Positions 45,415 to 54,396 of a DNA stretch of 64,000 nucleotides are shown in pieces (position 1 is the stretch's first letter; the number at the start of each line of letters is the position of its first letter). The DNA is from VGJJ01 sp964480705. GTDB taxonomy: Archaea > Iainarchaeota > Iainarchaeia > Iainarchaeales > VGJJ01. The notes under the pieces were generated by a model that worked only from the letters and a program-made list of their open reading frames with translations, had not been told where the DNA came from and did no database searches. The position numbers and the translations under genes were made by a program. The stretch spans positions 1 through 64,000 of the forward strand of contig CAYZPC010000003.1 in assembly GCA_964480705.1 (NCBI GenBank), in the 5' to 3' direction.

Positions 45415-47652
45415 GCAATAACTATACCCGCAGTCCATGCACGTGGCGCATCCTTCTTGCATGTGCAATTTGTTTCCGCCGCACTTGGTGCATTTTTTGG
45501 TTTCTCCTTTGCTCAAATCATGCTTTGTGGCTTGGAGGACTTTAGTCTTGTAATCTTCTTCGATTTGCTTGCTTGATTTTCCTTCCACGTTCAAATTCAA
45601 TACTTGGTTTTCAAATCCTTTACTGCCGTCGCGGTAAATCGTCACGCCCTTGCATCCTTGTTTGTATGCGAGCGTGTACACTTCTCTCACTTCTTCCACG
45701 CTTGCAGTGTGGGGGAAGTTGACCGTTTTGGAGATGGCGTTGTCGGTGTATTTTTGCCACGCGGCTTGCATTCGAACGTGCCAATACGGAGAAATATCGT
45801 GCGCGCACACGAATGTGTTTCGCACATCTTCAGGGATTTCTTCGCAGTGAGCGGCTGTTCCCTCGCGAGCGATTTTTTCCATTAATTCTTCCGAGTAAAA
45901 TCCTCGCTTAATGGCAGCGTCTTTGAAAATTTCATTTACGTATAACAATTCTTGTCCGTCCATGACTCGTTTGACGAATGAGATGGCAAACAATGGTTCG
46001 ATTCCGCTGGAACAATCTGCAATCATCGAGATGGTTCCCGTGGGGGCAATGGTGATGCGGGCACAGTTTCTAAACGTTGGGCCGTTGGGCACATCATACA
46101 CGCTTCCCTTGATGTGGGGGAATGTTCCTTTTTCTCTTCCGAGTTCTTGTGACATCGCGTCTGCTTCATCTCGGATGAATTTGGCCATTTTTTCAGCGAA
46201 CGCACAACCTTCTTCTGAGTTGTAGGGGATGCCGAGCTTGAATAGCATGTCTGCCCATCCCATGACTCCTAATCCAATTCTACGATTGCCTTTGTTCATT
46301 TTTTCGATTTGGGGAATGACATACTTGTTCATGTCAATCGTGTTGTCCAAGAAGCGTGTCACGGTTCGCACGGTTTCGCGCAAGCGAGGCCAGTCCACTT
46401 CTCCTTCATTTGTAATGTATTTGGCTAAGTTGATGCTTCCCAAATTACACGAATCATACGGTCCTAAGGGTTGTTCTCCGCATGGGTTGGTGGCTTCAAT
46501 TTCATAAATATGAGGAACCGTGTTGTCGCGGTTAATTCGGTCGATGAAAACAATTCCCGGGTCGCCGGATTTCCATGCACTTGTGACGAGTTCGTCAAAC
46601 AGCATTCGCGCATTTTCTCTTCGCGCCACTGTTTTGTTGTGCGGGTTGATTAAATCAAATTCTTCATCATTCTCCACGGCTTCCATGAATTTTTCGGTGA
46701 GTGCGACTGAAATATTAAAATTATTTATTTTGGTGATATCATCTTTGCAGTGGATAAATTCTCGAATGTCCGGATGATCCACTCTCAGGATTCCCATGTT
46801 CGCGCCGCGGCGTTTTCCACCTTGTTTGATGATTTCCGTGCTTGCGTTGTACACTGACATGAATCCTACTGGACCGGTGGCGACTCCGCTCGTACTCTTC
46901 ACCATGCTTCCTTTAGGTCGCAATCGTGAGAATGAGAATCCGGTTCCTCCTCCGGATTGGTGGATGAGGGCTTGGTGTTTCATCGTGTCGTAGATTCCTT
47001 CAATCGAATCCTCTACCGGCAAAACAAAGCATGCGGATAATTGTTGGATTTTGGTTCCCGCATTCATTAATGTGGGAGTATTTGGCATGAATTCCATATT
47101 TTCCATGAGCGTGCAGAATTGGTCCGACCAGAATTTGGCGGTTTCTTCGGTTCCACCGTGTAATAATTCAGCTTGTGCAATGTTGTTGGCCACGCGTCGC
47201 CATAATTGTTCGGGCGTTTCTTTTACTTTTCCATTTTCATCTTTCAACAAGTAGCGTTCTTTCAGCACGCGAAGTTGGTTGATTCCCACTTTCGTGTCCA
47301 CGCTCATTCCCAACATGGTGTGTTTGAGTTCTCTCTCTTCCGTGCGCTTTTGTCTATACAAGATGTACGCTTTCGCGGCTTGGGTTTCTCCCGCGCGCAT
47401 GAGTTCTTCTTCCACCACATCCTGAATGTGTTCTACGGTGGGAATGCTGTTTTCCGGGCTTGTTTCTCGCTCGTTGAGAATGCGTTCAATTACTTTATCG
47501 GATATTTTGAGCACGTTGCTTTCATCGTGTTTTCCTACTGCATGAATGGCTTTTGAAATAGCCGTGGTAACTTTATCCTGGTTAAAGGGAACAATGGCTC
47601 CATTTCTTTTTTTGATGTTGGGGATGGCTGTTTGGAGTTGGGTTTCATTCAT
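45415..47652 (-). CDS. nrdJ: Adenosylcobalamin-dependent ribonucleoside-diphosphate reductase (3' end in gap)
   Basis: About 745 residues are visible from the ATG at 47652 (GTG 47661 possible). It makes deoxyribonucleotides using a B12 radical, so needs no oxygen and no small subunit. An ATP cone is at about 10-100 (KKRNGAIVPFNQDKVTTAIS). The catalytic barrel shows QLSACFVLPVEDSIEGIYDT, HQSGGGTGFSFSRLRP, the radical-site NPCGEQPLGPYDSCNLGSIN and ITIAPTGTISMIADCSSG. The C-terminus has zinc pairs CTKCGGNK and CATCMDCGYSYC; such proteins usually stop a few residues later, inside the gap. A CobO-type enzyme at 34.9 kb could supply the cofactor. Confidence 0.95.
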
Positions 47653-47936
47653 GGGGGACACCTTGTTTTTTTTCTAACGGCTCTAACGACTCACGTGATG
47701 ATTGGGATGATGGGGGTCTTGACTATTTTTTTCAAGGCCGCAGTTTTGGGAGCGTATTCTAAATTGTATGAGACTATTAAAACGTATTTCACCCACCCAA
47801 ATTCTGGAAGCATTCGCCCAATACGGCATTTTTGCATTCATTGTGGGACAGGATTTTTTTTGAAAAATTTTTTTGAGGAGTATTTTTTTCCTTTCCAACG
47901 AATGGCATTTTAAGCCCTGGTTCACGTGAACGTTCT

Positions 47937-48870
47937 ATGACGCAATTTTCTCCGAGACTAATGGCGCGCTATAAAGAGCTGCTTCCCCAATCGGAGGATT
48001 TTGACGCCTTTGTTTCGGTTTCAAAATCGCAAAACGATTCGCACCAATACCCTCAAAGCAAATGACGAATGGATTGCCTCTCGTCTTTCAACGAGAAATA
48101 TTCAATTTGAAAAACACCCCCATATTCCTCACTTGTTCACGCTCCACAATCTCTCTTTCTTGCTGGGAGCGATGTGGGAAACCCAAATGGGTTTTTGGCA
48201 GCCGCAGGAAACCGCCTCTCAACTTCCTCCCCTCCTCTTGCACGCTCAACCTGGAGAGCGTGTTCTCGATATGGCGGCCGCTCCTGGAAATAAAACCATT
48301 CAACTTGCCTCCGCGATGAAAAACGAGGGAGTAGTGGTGGCGTGCGAGCCCAATAAAGAGAGAGCCAAAGCCTTGCGATTCGTTTTAGGAAAAGCCGGCG
48401 TCACCAATGCGGGGGTGGCGTTGCAAGACGCTCTCACGTTGCCCGAAACCATGAAATTTGATAAAATTCTCCTGGATGCCCCGTGCTCGGGAGAAGGTTT
48501 GTTGCGCAAAAAGCCCCAAACCCTCAAGAGTTGGTCGGAAAAATACGTCCAGCACAAAGCCCAATTGCAAGTAAAGCTCGCCCTCAAAGCGGCTGACCTG
48601 TTAAAAGAAGGGGGAAGCATGATTTACAGCGTCTGCACCCTCTCTCCTGAGGAGTGTGAAGGGGTCCTCACCACGTTGCTGCACGAGCGCCCGCATATGA
48701 AAATTGTCTCCGCGGAGCTTCCGGGAAAGATTGGCCGGCCCGGACTCTCAACCTTTAGGAATCGCACCTTTTCGCCGGGGATGGAGCACACGCGACGACT
48801 TTATCCGCAGGACCATAACACCCAATCCTTCTTCATTGCAAAATTAGTTAAGGGGCGTGAGTCGAAATGA
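47937..48870 (+). CDS. RsmB/NOP2-family RNA m5C methyltransferase with an apparent 5' frameshift
   Basis: The long frame (from 48001) has no good start. An ATG at 47937, 28 bases after a TATA-like CATTTTAAGC (47904-47913), opens MTQFSPRLMARYKELLPQSE and then DFDAFVSVSKS, the expected family N-terminus, but in the other frame. Skipping one base near 48020-48036 joins it to KTIRTNTLKA. The body shows the SAM site VLDMAAAPGNKTIQLASAM, the motif IV Cys in LDAPCSGEGLL and the second Cys in YSVCTLSPEECE, as in cytosine-5 rRNA/tRNA methyltransferases. A sequencing error or a real indel explains it. Confidence 0.85.
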
Positions 48871-49346
48871 AAATCCCTTTTTGCCCGCCCGCCATGGCAC
48901 GCCGGTACACGGACTACTTGACATCTCGTTACGGCATCCCGCTCAACGTGATGAAAAAATGGTCTTGGATTCAACATAAGGAAAATGTGTTTGTCGTTGA
49001 TTCCATGTGGGTGCCCCTCGCCTCTACTCCTGGTTTGAATATTTTCTCTCTGGGGTTGCAGGTTTTTGCCAATGGTAAAACGTTTGAGCCCACATCCAAT
49101 TTCATTACATTATTTGGCGAGCACATCAAACAGAACATTATTGAGTTGCCCGAAACCAAACTCATGTCTCTGTTTGGCCGCGCGCATGTTACAATTGAGA
49201 ACGCCAAACCCATTCGTGTTCTTTCAGATGGGTGGGTGGCTGTGAGTTTGAATGGAAAAATCATCGCCTCGGGCGAGTTGAAGGGAAAGCATTTAATTCC
49301 CAATCTTCCCGGTTCCAGTCATGGTGCTGAAAGCGAAAAAGAGTAA
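48867..49346 (+). CDS. PUA-like RNA-binding protein coupled to the methyltransferase
   Basis: 159 residues. Its ATG overlaps the methyltransferase stop by four bases (ATGA), so they are translated together. Residues about 105-145 carry a PUA-like strand pattern (IENAKPIRVLSDGWVAVSLN, GKIIASGELKGKHLIPNLPG). In other archaea a PUA-type domain is attached to NOP2-type enzymes. The first 60 residues are basic and helical (ARRYTDYLTSRYGIPLNVMK). It probably helps bind the RNA substrate of its neighbour, by inference. Confidence 0.7.
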   Translation: MKIPFCPPAMARRYTDYLTSRYGIPLNVMKKWSWIQHKENVFVVDSMWVPLASTPGLNIFSLGLQVFANGKTFEPTSNFITLFGEHIKQNIIELPETKLMSLFGRAHVTIENAKPIRVLSDGWVAVSLNGKIIASGELKGKHLIPNLPGSSHGAESEKE

Positions 49347-49959
49347 ACCTGTTTCAAAAAAATCCCGTGAGGCATTCTGGCTCGTGTTGGACGTTCACGG
49401 CGTTCTCATTCCCAATTCCGAGCGGTGGATTCTCTCCCGCCTCGCTAAAGAGCTTCATCTTTCGCGCGTGGATATTTATTTGCGCTGGCTCCTCAACCTG
49501 CGCGGTGCGCAAATAGGTAAAGTTCCTGCAAAAGAATTCTATGAGCGCGTGTTTGATCAAAAAATTCCCTCGCATGTGTTTAATCGCACCATCATGAAAA
49601 TGTATTCCGCGAAGAGCGTTTACTCTCCTGCTGTCGTGCGCGAACTCGAGCGATTGAAAAAATCCGGTTGGAAATTAGCCGTACTTTCGGACATGAACAC
49701 GGCGCAAGCTGAGTATCATCGTGCGCACAAAAATTTTGCGTTGTTTGATGAAGTGAGTTTATCGTGTGAAACCGGCCTCATGAAACCTTTTCCGAGCGCG
49801 TTTGCGGCATTGGAAAAAAAGCTCCACACTCGAAAGGACCACATTGTGTTTTGCGATGACATGGTGTTCAATACCTTTGTCGCCTCTTTTTTCGGCTGGC
49901 GCGCGGTAACCGTGAAAGGACAACTTCCTCTGGCGCGATTTTTGAAGGATTTGAAATAA
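49321..49959 (+). CDS. HAD-superfamily hydrolase
   Basis: 212 residues, overlapping the PUA-like gene by 26 bases. After a basic start, motif I is FWLVLDVHGVLIPN (nucleophile Asp, with His where the general acid Asp often lies), motif II is LAVLSDMN, the Lys is in TGLMKPFPSAF and motif IV is VFCDDMVFN. A cap domain of about 70 helical residues follows motif I. It should hydrolyse a small phosphate ester; the substrate cannot be inferred. The unusual DVHG motif may change activity. Confidence 0.85.
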   Translation: MVLKAKKSKPVSKKSREAFWLVLDVHGVLIPNSERWILSRLAKELHLSRVDIYLRWLLNLRGAQIGKVPAKEFYERVFDQKIPSHVFNRTIMKMYSAKSVYSPAVVRELERLKKSGWKLAVLSDMNTAQAEYHRAHKNFALFDEVSLSCETGLMKPFPSAFAALEKKLHTRKDHIVFCDDMVFNTFVASFFGWRAVTVKGQLPLARFLKDLK

Positions 49960-49979
49960 CCACGCGCGTGTGCGCGTGG
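49960..49979. terminator. Bidirectional hairpin between the HAD gene and copA
   Basis: CCACGCGC pairs perfectly with GCGCGTGG over a GTGT loop, directly after the HAD stop codon and 17 bases before the copA stop. It lies between two convergent genes. Confidence 0.55.
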
Positions 49980-49996
49980 AAATTTGTTTCTTCAAA

Positions 49997-52180
49997 TCAT
50001 TTTTCTTTCTTGAATTTCACGCCGCGTAAGAGGAGTGCGTTCGTCACCACACTCACACTAGACAAGGCCATGGCCCCGCCCGCAATAATGGGGGAGAGCA
50101 ACCATCCCGTGAAGGGGTAAAGTAACCCGGCCGCGATGGGAATGCCTAATACATTATACACGAGTGCCCAGAACATTCCTTGTTTGATTTTGTTCATCGT
50201 GGCTTTTCCGAGGATGAGGGCATTCACCACATCGTGCGGGTTTCCTTTCATCAAAACAATGTCTCCTGCCTCAATGGCAATGTCCGTTCCGCTTCCCATG
50301 GCGATTCCTAAATCCGCTTGTGCCAATGCGGGAGCGTCATTAATTCCATCTCCCACAAACGCGACTTTCTTTCCTTGCGTTTGTAGTTTTTTCACATACT
50401 CTGCTTTTTGTTCAGGCAAAACATGTGCAAATACGTGAACAATTCCCGCCTGTGCGGCGATCGCTCGAGCGGTGCGTTCATTGTCTCCCGTAATCATCCA
50501 AATTTCTTTTTTCATGGCATTCAATTCGTGAATGGTAGCGCGTGCGCTTTCTTTCAACACATCTGCAATCGCTAAAATGGCCATTACTTTTTTCCGTGTT
50601 GAGAGTACAATGACTGTTTTTCCTTCATTTTCCCATTGGGCTATTTTTTCTTCGTGTTCGCGCAATGAAATGGCTTGTTCTTCCATCCAGCGAATATTTC
50701 CTAATTGGTATTCGCTTCGATCTACTTTTCCAATGACTCCTTTTCCAAATAGTGCTTTGAACGATTCTACTTTTGCGGGAGAAATTTTTTGGGCTTGAAC
50801 ATACTGCACCACCGCCAATGCGAGGGGGTGTTCGGACTTTTCTTCCAACCCGCGCAATAACGCAAACGTGTCTTTTTCATTTAATTTGGGGGCCATCCAA
50901 ACGTTGGTTACTTGCGGCTTTCCCTGGGTAATCGTTCCCGTTTTATCAAACACAATCGTGTCAATCGCGTGCATTGTTTCCAACGCTTCCGCTCCCTTAA
51001 TCAAAATTCCTTTTTCCGCTCCCACTCCGGTTCCAACCATAATAGCCGTAGGGGTGGCAAGCCCAAGGGCGCACGGGCACGCAATCACGAGCACGGAAAC
51101 GCTTGTAACGAGGGCGAATGCCAGCGTGGCCTGTCCAAGCGTTAACCATCCCACAAATGTAATGAGTGCAATCACGATGACCACGGGCACAAATACTGCG
51201 GATATTTGGTCGGCGAAGCGTTGAATGTCCGCTTTGCTTCCCTGCGCATCCTCCACTAATTGTACGATGCGCGCGAGCACGGTGTTTTTTCCAATTCCGG
51301 TGGCTTTGAACGTGATGTTTCCATTCAAGTTTATTGTGCCGCCAATCACGGTGTCTCCTTTCTTTTTTTCCGCGGGAATACTTTCTCCCGTAATCATGCT
51401 TTCATCTAAACTTGTTTGTCCTTCCGTAATGACTCCATCCACTGGCACACGTTCGCCCGGTCGCACAACAATCAAATCATTCAGCACGACTTGCGATACA
51501 GGCACTTCAACTTCTTTTTTGCCTCTCAAAACGCGGGCCATTTTGGGAGATAAATCCATGAGCTTTCGAATGGCTTCGCTTGTTTTTCGCTTCGCCAATG
51601 CTTCCAAATATTTTCCCAATATGACGAGGGTAATGAGCACGGCTCCCACTTCAAAATATTGTTCATCTCCAAACCCAAAAAGAGTGGCGACGCTGTAGAA
51701 ATATGCCGCGCTTGTTCCTAATGCGATGAGGGTATCCATGCTCGCTGTTTTGTTTTGCAGCGCAGTCCACGCGCCTAAATAGAAGTGTCTTCCCACGTAG
51801 AATTGGACTGGTGTTGCGAGTGCAAAGAGCACCCATTCTCGCATGGGAAATTCCATCCAGAACATTCCAATGATGAGCGCGGGAAACGCAAAAATGGTTC
51901 CTAAAATGAGTTCTTTTTTTAATTCTGAAATTTCTTTCGCACGAATCTCTTGTTCTCGTTGCGAGGAAACATCTTTGCTCGCCGAGTATCCTCTTTTTTT
52001 TACGGCGTCAATGAAATCATTTTCATTTGCGCGTTTTTCATCAAACTCTACGCGGGCTTTTTGCGTACCATAATTCACATTCGCGCTTTTGACTCCCGGG
52101 ACTTTTTCCAAGGATTTAGTAATCAATACCGCACACGAGGCGCAGTGCATTCCATCTATGGCAAGTTCAAGTTTCTTCAT
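49997..52180 (-). CDS. copA: Copper-exporting P1B-type ATPase
   Basis: 727 residues from the ATG at 52180. It pumps Cu(I) out across the membrane using ATP. One HMA domain is at the N-terminus (IDGMHCASCAVLI). About eight membrane helices surround the CPC motif (VIACPCALGLATPTAIMVG), with the phosphorylation site DKTGTITQGKP, the HP motif in SEHPLALAVVQ, the VGDGINDAPALAQADLGIAM hinge and the GDNERTARAIA nucleotide loop. It is the last gene of a four-gene copper operon; its ATG overlaps the stop of the HMA-membrane gene by four bases. Firm. Confidence 0.95.
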   Translation of the reverse strand: MKKLELAIDGMHCASCAVLITKSLEKVPGVKSANVNYGTQKARVEFDEKRANENDFIDAVKKRGYSASKDVSSQREQEIRAKEISELKKELILGTIFAFPALIIGMFWMEFPMREWVLFALATPVQFYVGRHFYLGAWTALQNKTASMDTLIALGTSAAYFYSVATLFGFGDEQYFEVGAVLITLVILGKYLEALAKRKTSEAIRKLMDLSPKMARVLRGKKEVEVPVSQVVLNDLIVVRPGERVPVDGVITEGQTSLDESMITGESIPAEKKKGDTVIGGTINLNGNITFKATGIGKNTVLARIVQLVEDAQGSKADIQRFADQISAVFVPVVIVIALITFVGWLTLGQATLAFALVTSVSVLVIACPCALGLATPTAIMVGTGVGAEKGILIKGAEALETMHAIDTIVFDKTGTITQGKPQVTNVWMAPKLNEKDTFALLRGLEEKSEHPLALAVVQYVQAQKISPAKVESFKALFGKGVIGKVDRSEYQLGNIRWMEEQAISLREHEEKIAQWENEGKTVIVLSTRKKVMAILAIADVLKESARATIHELNAMKKEIWMITGDNERTARAIAAQAGIVHVFAHVLPEQKAEYVKKLQTQGKKVAFVGDGINDAPALAQADLGIAMGSGTDIAIEAGDIVLMKGNPHDVVNALILGKATMNKIKQGMFWALVYNVLGIPIAAGLLYPFTGWLLSPIIAGGAMALSSVSVVTNALLLRGVKFKKEK

Positions 52181-53100
52181 GCGAATCCCCCCCACGTGAA
52201 TGAGGACTTAGGTCCCCAGAAAATAATGGCAATCAGAACCACCAGGATGAGTACACTCCATCCGGCGATGGTTGTAAATGAGACTTTTTTCTCGGTTTGA
52301 ATGGGCCCCACTTCCTTAATCATAAAATAGCTCATTCCAATCAGGATGAGTCCTCCTACTCCGAATAAAATATACAAAAATTCCACTAAGTGGTCGAGGA
52401 GCATCATGACGCTCAACATCGCGCCCATGGTTCCTGACATGAGTCCGGCCATCAACCCTTCGAGAACGCTCATAATTCCATTCGTGCGCAGCGCCCACGC
52501 GCTCACTCCCATTCCCGCGACCATTCCTGCGAGTGAACCCACAAACATTCCATTCGTGGCCCCCACAATGGCGCCGGCGAGGAATCCGGATATCATTCCA
52601 ATGATCATTCCTGCCATCATTCCATTCGAGCACGTAAAATGAGCGCGAACTTGCTTGATGTGTGCCAATGCTCCTGCGTTGAGGGCAATACCCAAAGGAA
52701 CGAGTCCTAGAATGGGGAGAATCCGTTGCGCGTACTCGCTTGCGGGAATAATCGTGAAATAGAGTGCTCCTAGCACCGCAAATAAGATGGCGGCAAGTCC
52801 GAGGGTTTGCATGAGAATGGTGTGTTCTCCCTCAAAACCTTTTTTGTTGTAAATAATTTTTTCGAGTACAAACCACACGTGTTCGCGTGCGTTTTTTTCT
52901 TCATTCAAATAATTATATTCGCGGAGCTTATCTTTGATGGCTGACACATCTTTTTCTTCGCATGTAATCGTAAGCGTGCGTGCGTCGGGAGAAATACTCT
53001 CCACTTTTGCTCGGGGGAACTTGTTGAGTGTGCGTCCAATGACCACCGTGCAGGCTTCACAGGAAACATTTCGAATGGGCAAGTTGATAGTGTGTGTCAT
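52177..53100 (-). CDS. HMA-domain fused to a Gly/Met-rich multi-helix membrane protein
   Basis: 307 residues. An HMA-like metal domain at about 1-70 has the Cys pair in VSCEACTVVI. A linker to about 95 is followed by about seven membrane helices. Two central ones are unusually rich in Gly and Met (CSNGMMAGMIIGMISGFLAG, GMFVGSLAGMVAGMG), with a Cys in ARA-HFTCSN. It lies between copZ and copA in one operon, so a role in moving copper to or across the membrane is likely. I do not recognise a named family; it is not CopA or CtrA-like. Confidence 0.75.
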   Translation of the reverse strand: MTHTINLPIRNVSCEACTVVIGRTLNKFPRAKVESISPDARTLTITCEEKDVSAIKDKLREYNYLNEEKNAREHVWFVLEKIIYNKKGFEGEHTILMQTLGLAAILFAVLGALYFTIIPASEYAQRILPILGLVPLGIALNAGALAHIKQVRAHFTCSNGMMAGMIIGMISGFLAGAIVGATNGMFVGSLAGMVAGMGVSAWALRTNGIMSVLEGLMAGLMSGTMGAMLSVMMLLDHLVEFLYILFGVGGLILIGMSYFMIKEVGPIQTEKKVSFTTIAGWSVLILVVLIAIIFWGPKSSFTWGGFA

Positions 53101-53143
53101 ATGATTTTCTCCGTGCGTTTTTGGTTTATTCTTTCATGAAACA

Positions 53144-53341
53144 TTATGCCATTTTGTATCCTTCTTTTTCAATGGCTTTTTTTACTTTTGAGATTTCATT
53201 TTCATCTTTCATATCTACGACAATTTCTCCTTTGGCATGATTGGCGGACACCACTTTCACGCCGGCCTCTTCAATTGCTTCTCGCAGGAGTATTTCGCAG
53301 CTCGAGCAATGCATTCCATTGACTTTCACATTTTTCTTCAT
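53144..53341 (-). CDS. copZ: CopZ-like copper chaperone (HMA domain)
   Basis: 65 residues, a single HMA domain of the usual size. The metal site is GMHCSSCEILLREAI, and the C-terminal KKAIEKEGYKMA completes the beta-alpha-beta fold. It carries Cu(I) in the cytoplasm to the neighbouring HMA-membrane protein and CopA. Its ATG overlaps the cupredoxin stop by four bases. Confidence 0.88.
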   Translation of the reverse strand: MKKNVKVNGMHCSSCEILLREAIEEAGVKVVSANHAKGEIVVDMKDENEISKVKKAIEKEGYKMA

Positions 53342-53766
53342 GCGACCACCTCAATTGTTCCATTGAACATTTTCATACTGCAATGAAAAGGAAAAATCCC
53401 CGTGCGTGTGGGAGTGAATTCAATCAGCACTTCCCCTTCCGCGGGAGCGTAGGCTTGTTGTTTATACTCTGGAAAAATAACTGCTCTTCCGCACCCGGCC
53501 TCCCAGTCCGCGGAGTAGTGAATGCGCACCGGAATGTCTTTTTTTACGCGCAATTTTGATGGAGAATACACTCCATACTTAGTGGCTTTGAGGAAGACGT
53601 CTTGTTTTCCATCCACGATTGGGGGCATTTCTCCCGTTCCATTAATCAGTGCGCCTTTTCCGGTTTGGATTTCTTGGCTCGCACTGCGGTAGGCGGTTCC
53701 ATTGATGAGCGCGAGTCCACCCACCACCAATATCAGCATTATTCCTACTACAATAGCACTATTCAT
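53338..53766 (-). CDS. Membrane-anchored cupredoxin-like protein
   Basis: 142 residues from the ATG at 53766; the longer frame runs through the operator and promoter. An N-terminal membrane helix (NSAIVVGIMLILVVGGLALI) anchors an outer domain of about 95 residues. The cupredoxin features are VRIHYSADWEAGCGRAVIFP, EGEVLIEFTPTRTGIFPFHC and SMKMFNGTIEVV: the late C-S-M-K-M segment and an earlier Cys can bind copper. It is the first gene of the copper operon and probably captures copper outside the cell. Expression is probably controlled through the palindromes just upstream. Confidence 0.82.
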   Translation of the reverse strand: MNSAIVVGIMLILVVGGLALINGTAYRSASQEIQTGKGALINGTGEMPPIVDGKQDVFLKATKYGVYSPSKLRVKKDIPVRIHYSADWEAGCGRAVIFPEYKQQAYAPAEGEVLIEFTPTRTGIFPFHCSMKMFNGTIEVVA

Positions 53767-53778
53767 GCAATCACCACA

Positions 53779-53797
53779 TGTTTCAAGGGTTGAAACA
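53779..53797. promoter_or_regulatory. Palindromic operator 1 in the copper-operon promoter
   Basis: TGTTTCAAGGGTTGAAACA: arms TGTTTCA and TGAAACA with a 5-base spacer. It lies between the TATA-like box and the cupredoxin ATG, where bound protein would block transcription of the operon. Confidence 0.75.
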
Positions 53798-53808
53798 ATA
53801 TATATAAA
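53798..53808. promoter_or_regulatory. Shared TATA-like box of the copper operon and its divergent regulator gene
   Basis: ATATATATAAA lies about 35 bases from the cupredoxin ATG (53766) and about 28 from the regulator ATG (53832). It sits between the two operators. Confidence 0.55.
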
Positions 53809-53820
53809 CTGGTGGAACAC

Positions 53821-53839
53821 TGTTTCAATACATGAAACA
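53821..53839. promoter_or_regulatory. Palindromic operator 2 overlapping the regulator start codon
   Basis: TGTTTCAATACATGAAACA: same arms as operator 1 and same 5-base spacer. It covers the regulator ATG at 53832, so binding would give autorepression. Confidence 0.75.
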
Positions 53840-54341
53840 AACTTTTTTTTCCGCGGTTTCCATGCGAAAGCGTTTGGGTATTTGGCTCGTGTTTGCGGTT
53901 TTGTTCCTCGGTGTCTTGACGCTTACTACTATTTCCTATTTCACTCCAGCTCAGAATGGAGTGGTGGGTCTGTTTGTGCACTATCATTTTGAAGCTATGG
54001 TGCTGATTGGGCTCTTGGGCATTGGCATTGGCGCGGCGAGTTTTTACCTTTTAGGACAAGAACTCCAAGCCTCTCAGGAGAAGGTGCAGAATCAATCGGC
54101 CTTGTTGCTTACCTTTCTCACGCCGCTCGAAAAAGAGTGTGTGTTGTTTCTCGTGAAAAATAATGGAAAATGTTTCCAATCGGATCTTTCGACTCTTCCT
54201 GGCATGACGCGCTTGAAAGCACATCGCATTGTGGGAAAGTTACACGAACGAAAAATTATTCATATTTCTTCGCACGGAAAAGCGAATGAAATTGTTTTAG
54301 CGGATGAGTGGAAAAATGGATTGGCGGAATGGGAGCATTAG
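53832..54341 (+). CDS. Membrane-anchored winged-helix regulator, probably of the copper operon
   Basis: 169 residues. Two membrane helices (about 15-37, GIWLVFAVLFLGVLTLTTIS; and about 53-72, MVLIGLLGIGIGAASFYLL) flank a short outer loop holding HYHFE, which could bind metal. A cytoplasmic winged helix follows at about 95-160 (LEKECVLFLVKNNGKCFQSD, GMTRLKAHRIVGKLHERKI). It is transcribed divergently from the copper genes, with matching palindromes on both sides of the promoter. A one-component membrane sensor for copper is the inference; ligand is not proven. Confidence 0.8.
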   Translation: MKQTFFSAVSMRKRLGIWLVFAVLFLGVLTLTTISYFTPAQNGVVGLFVHYHFEAMVLIGLLGIGIGAASFYLLGQELQASQEKVQNQSALLLTFLTPLEKECVLFLVKNNGKCFQSDLSTLPGMTRLKAHRIVGKLHERKIIHISSHGKANEIVLADEWKNGLAEWEH

Positions 54342-54396
54342 TCCCATTTCCGCGTGTTAGGCGCGCCGAGGGTTGCGCGGATAACCGTGTAATGAA

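Noticed and set aside
45233..45418. Minus-strand ORF across the N gap
   Set aside because: It exists only because unknown bases cannot contain stop codons.
47698..47913. Plus-strand ORF between nrdJ and the methyltransferase
   Set aside because: No family features and no placed promoter; the 47662-47936 gap shows only the flanking promoters.
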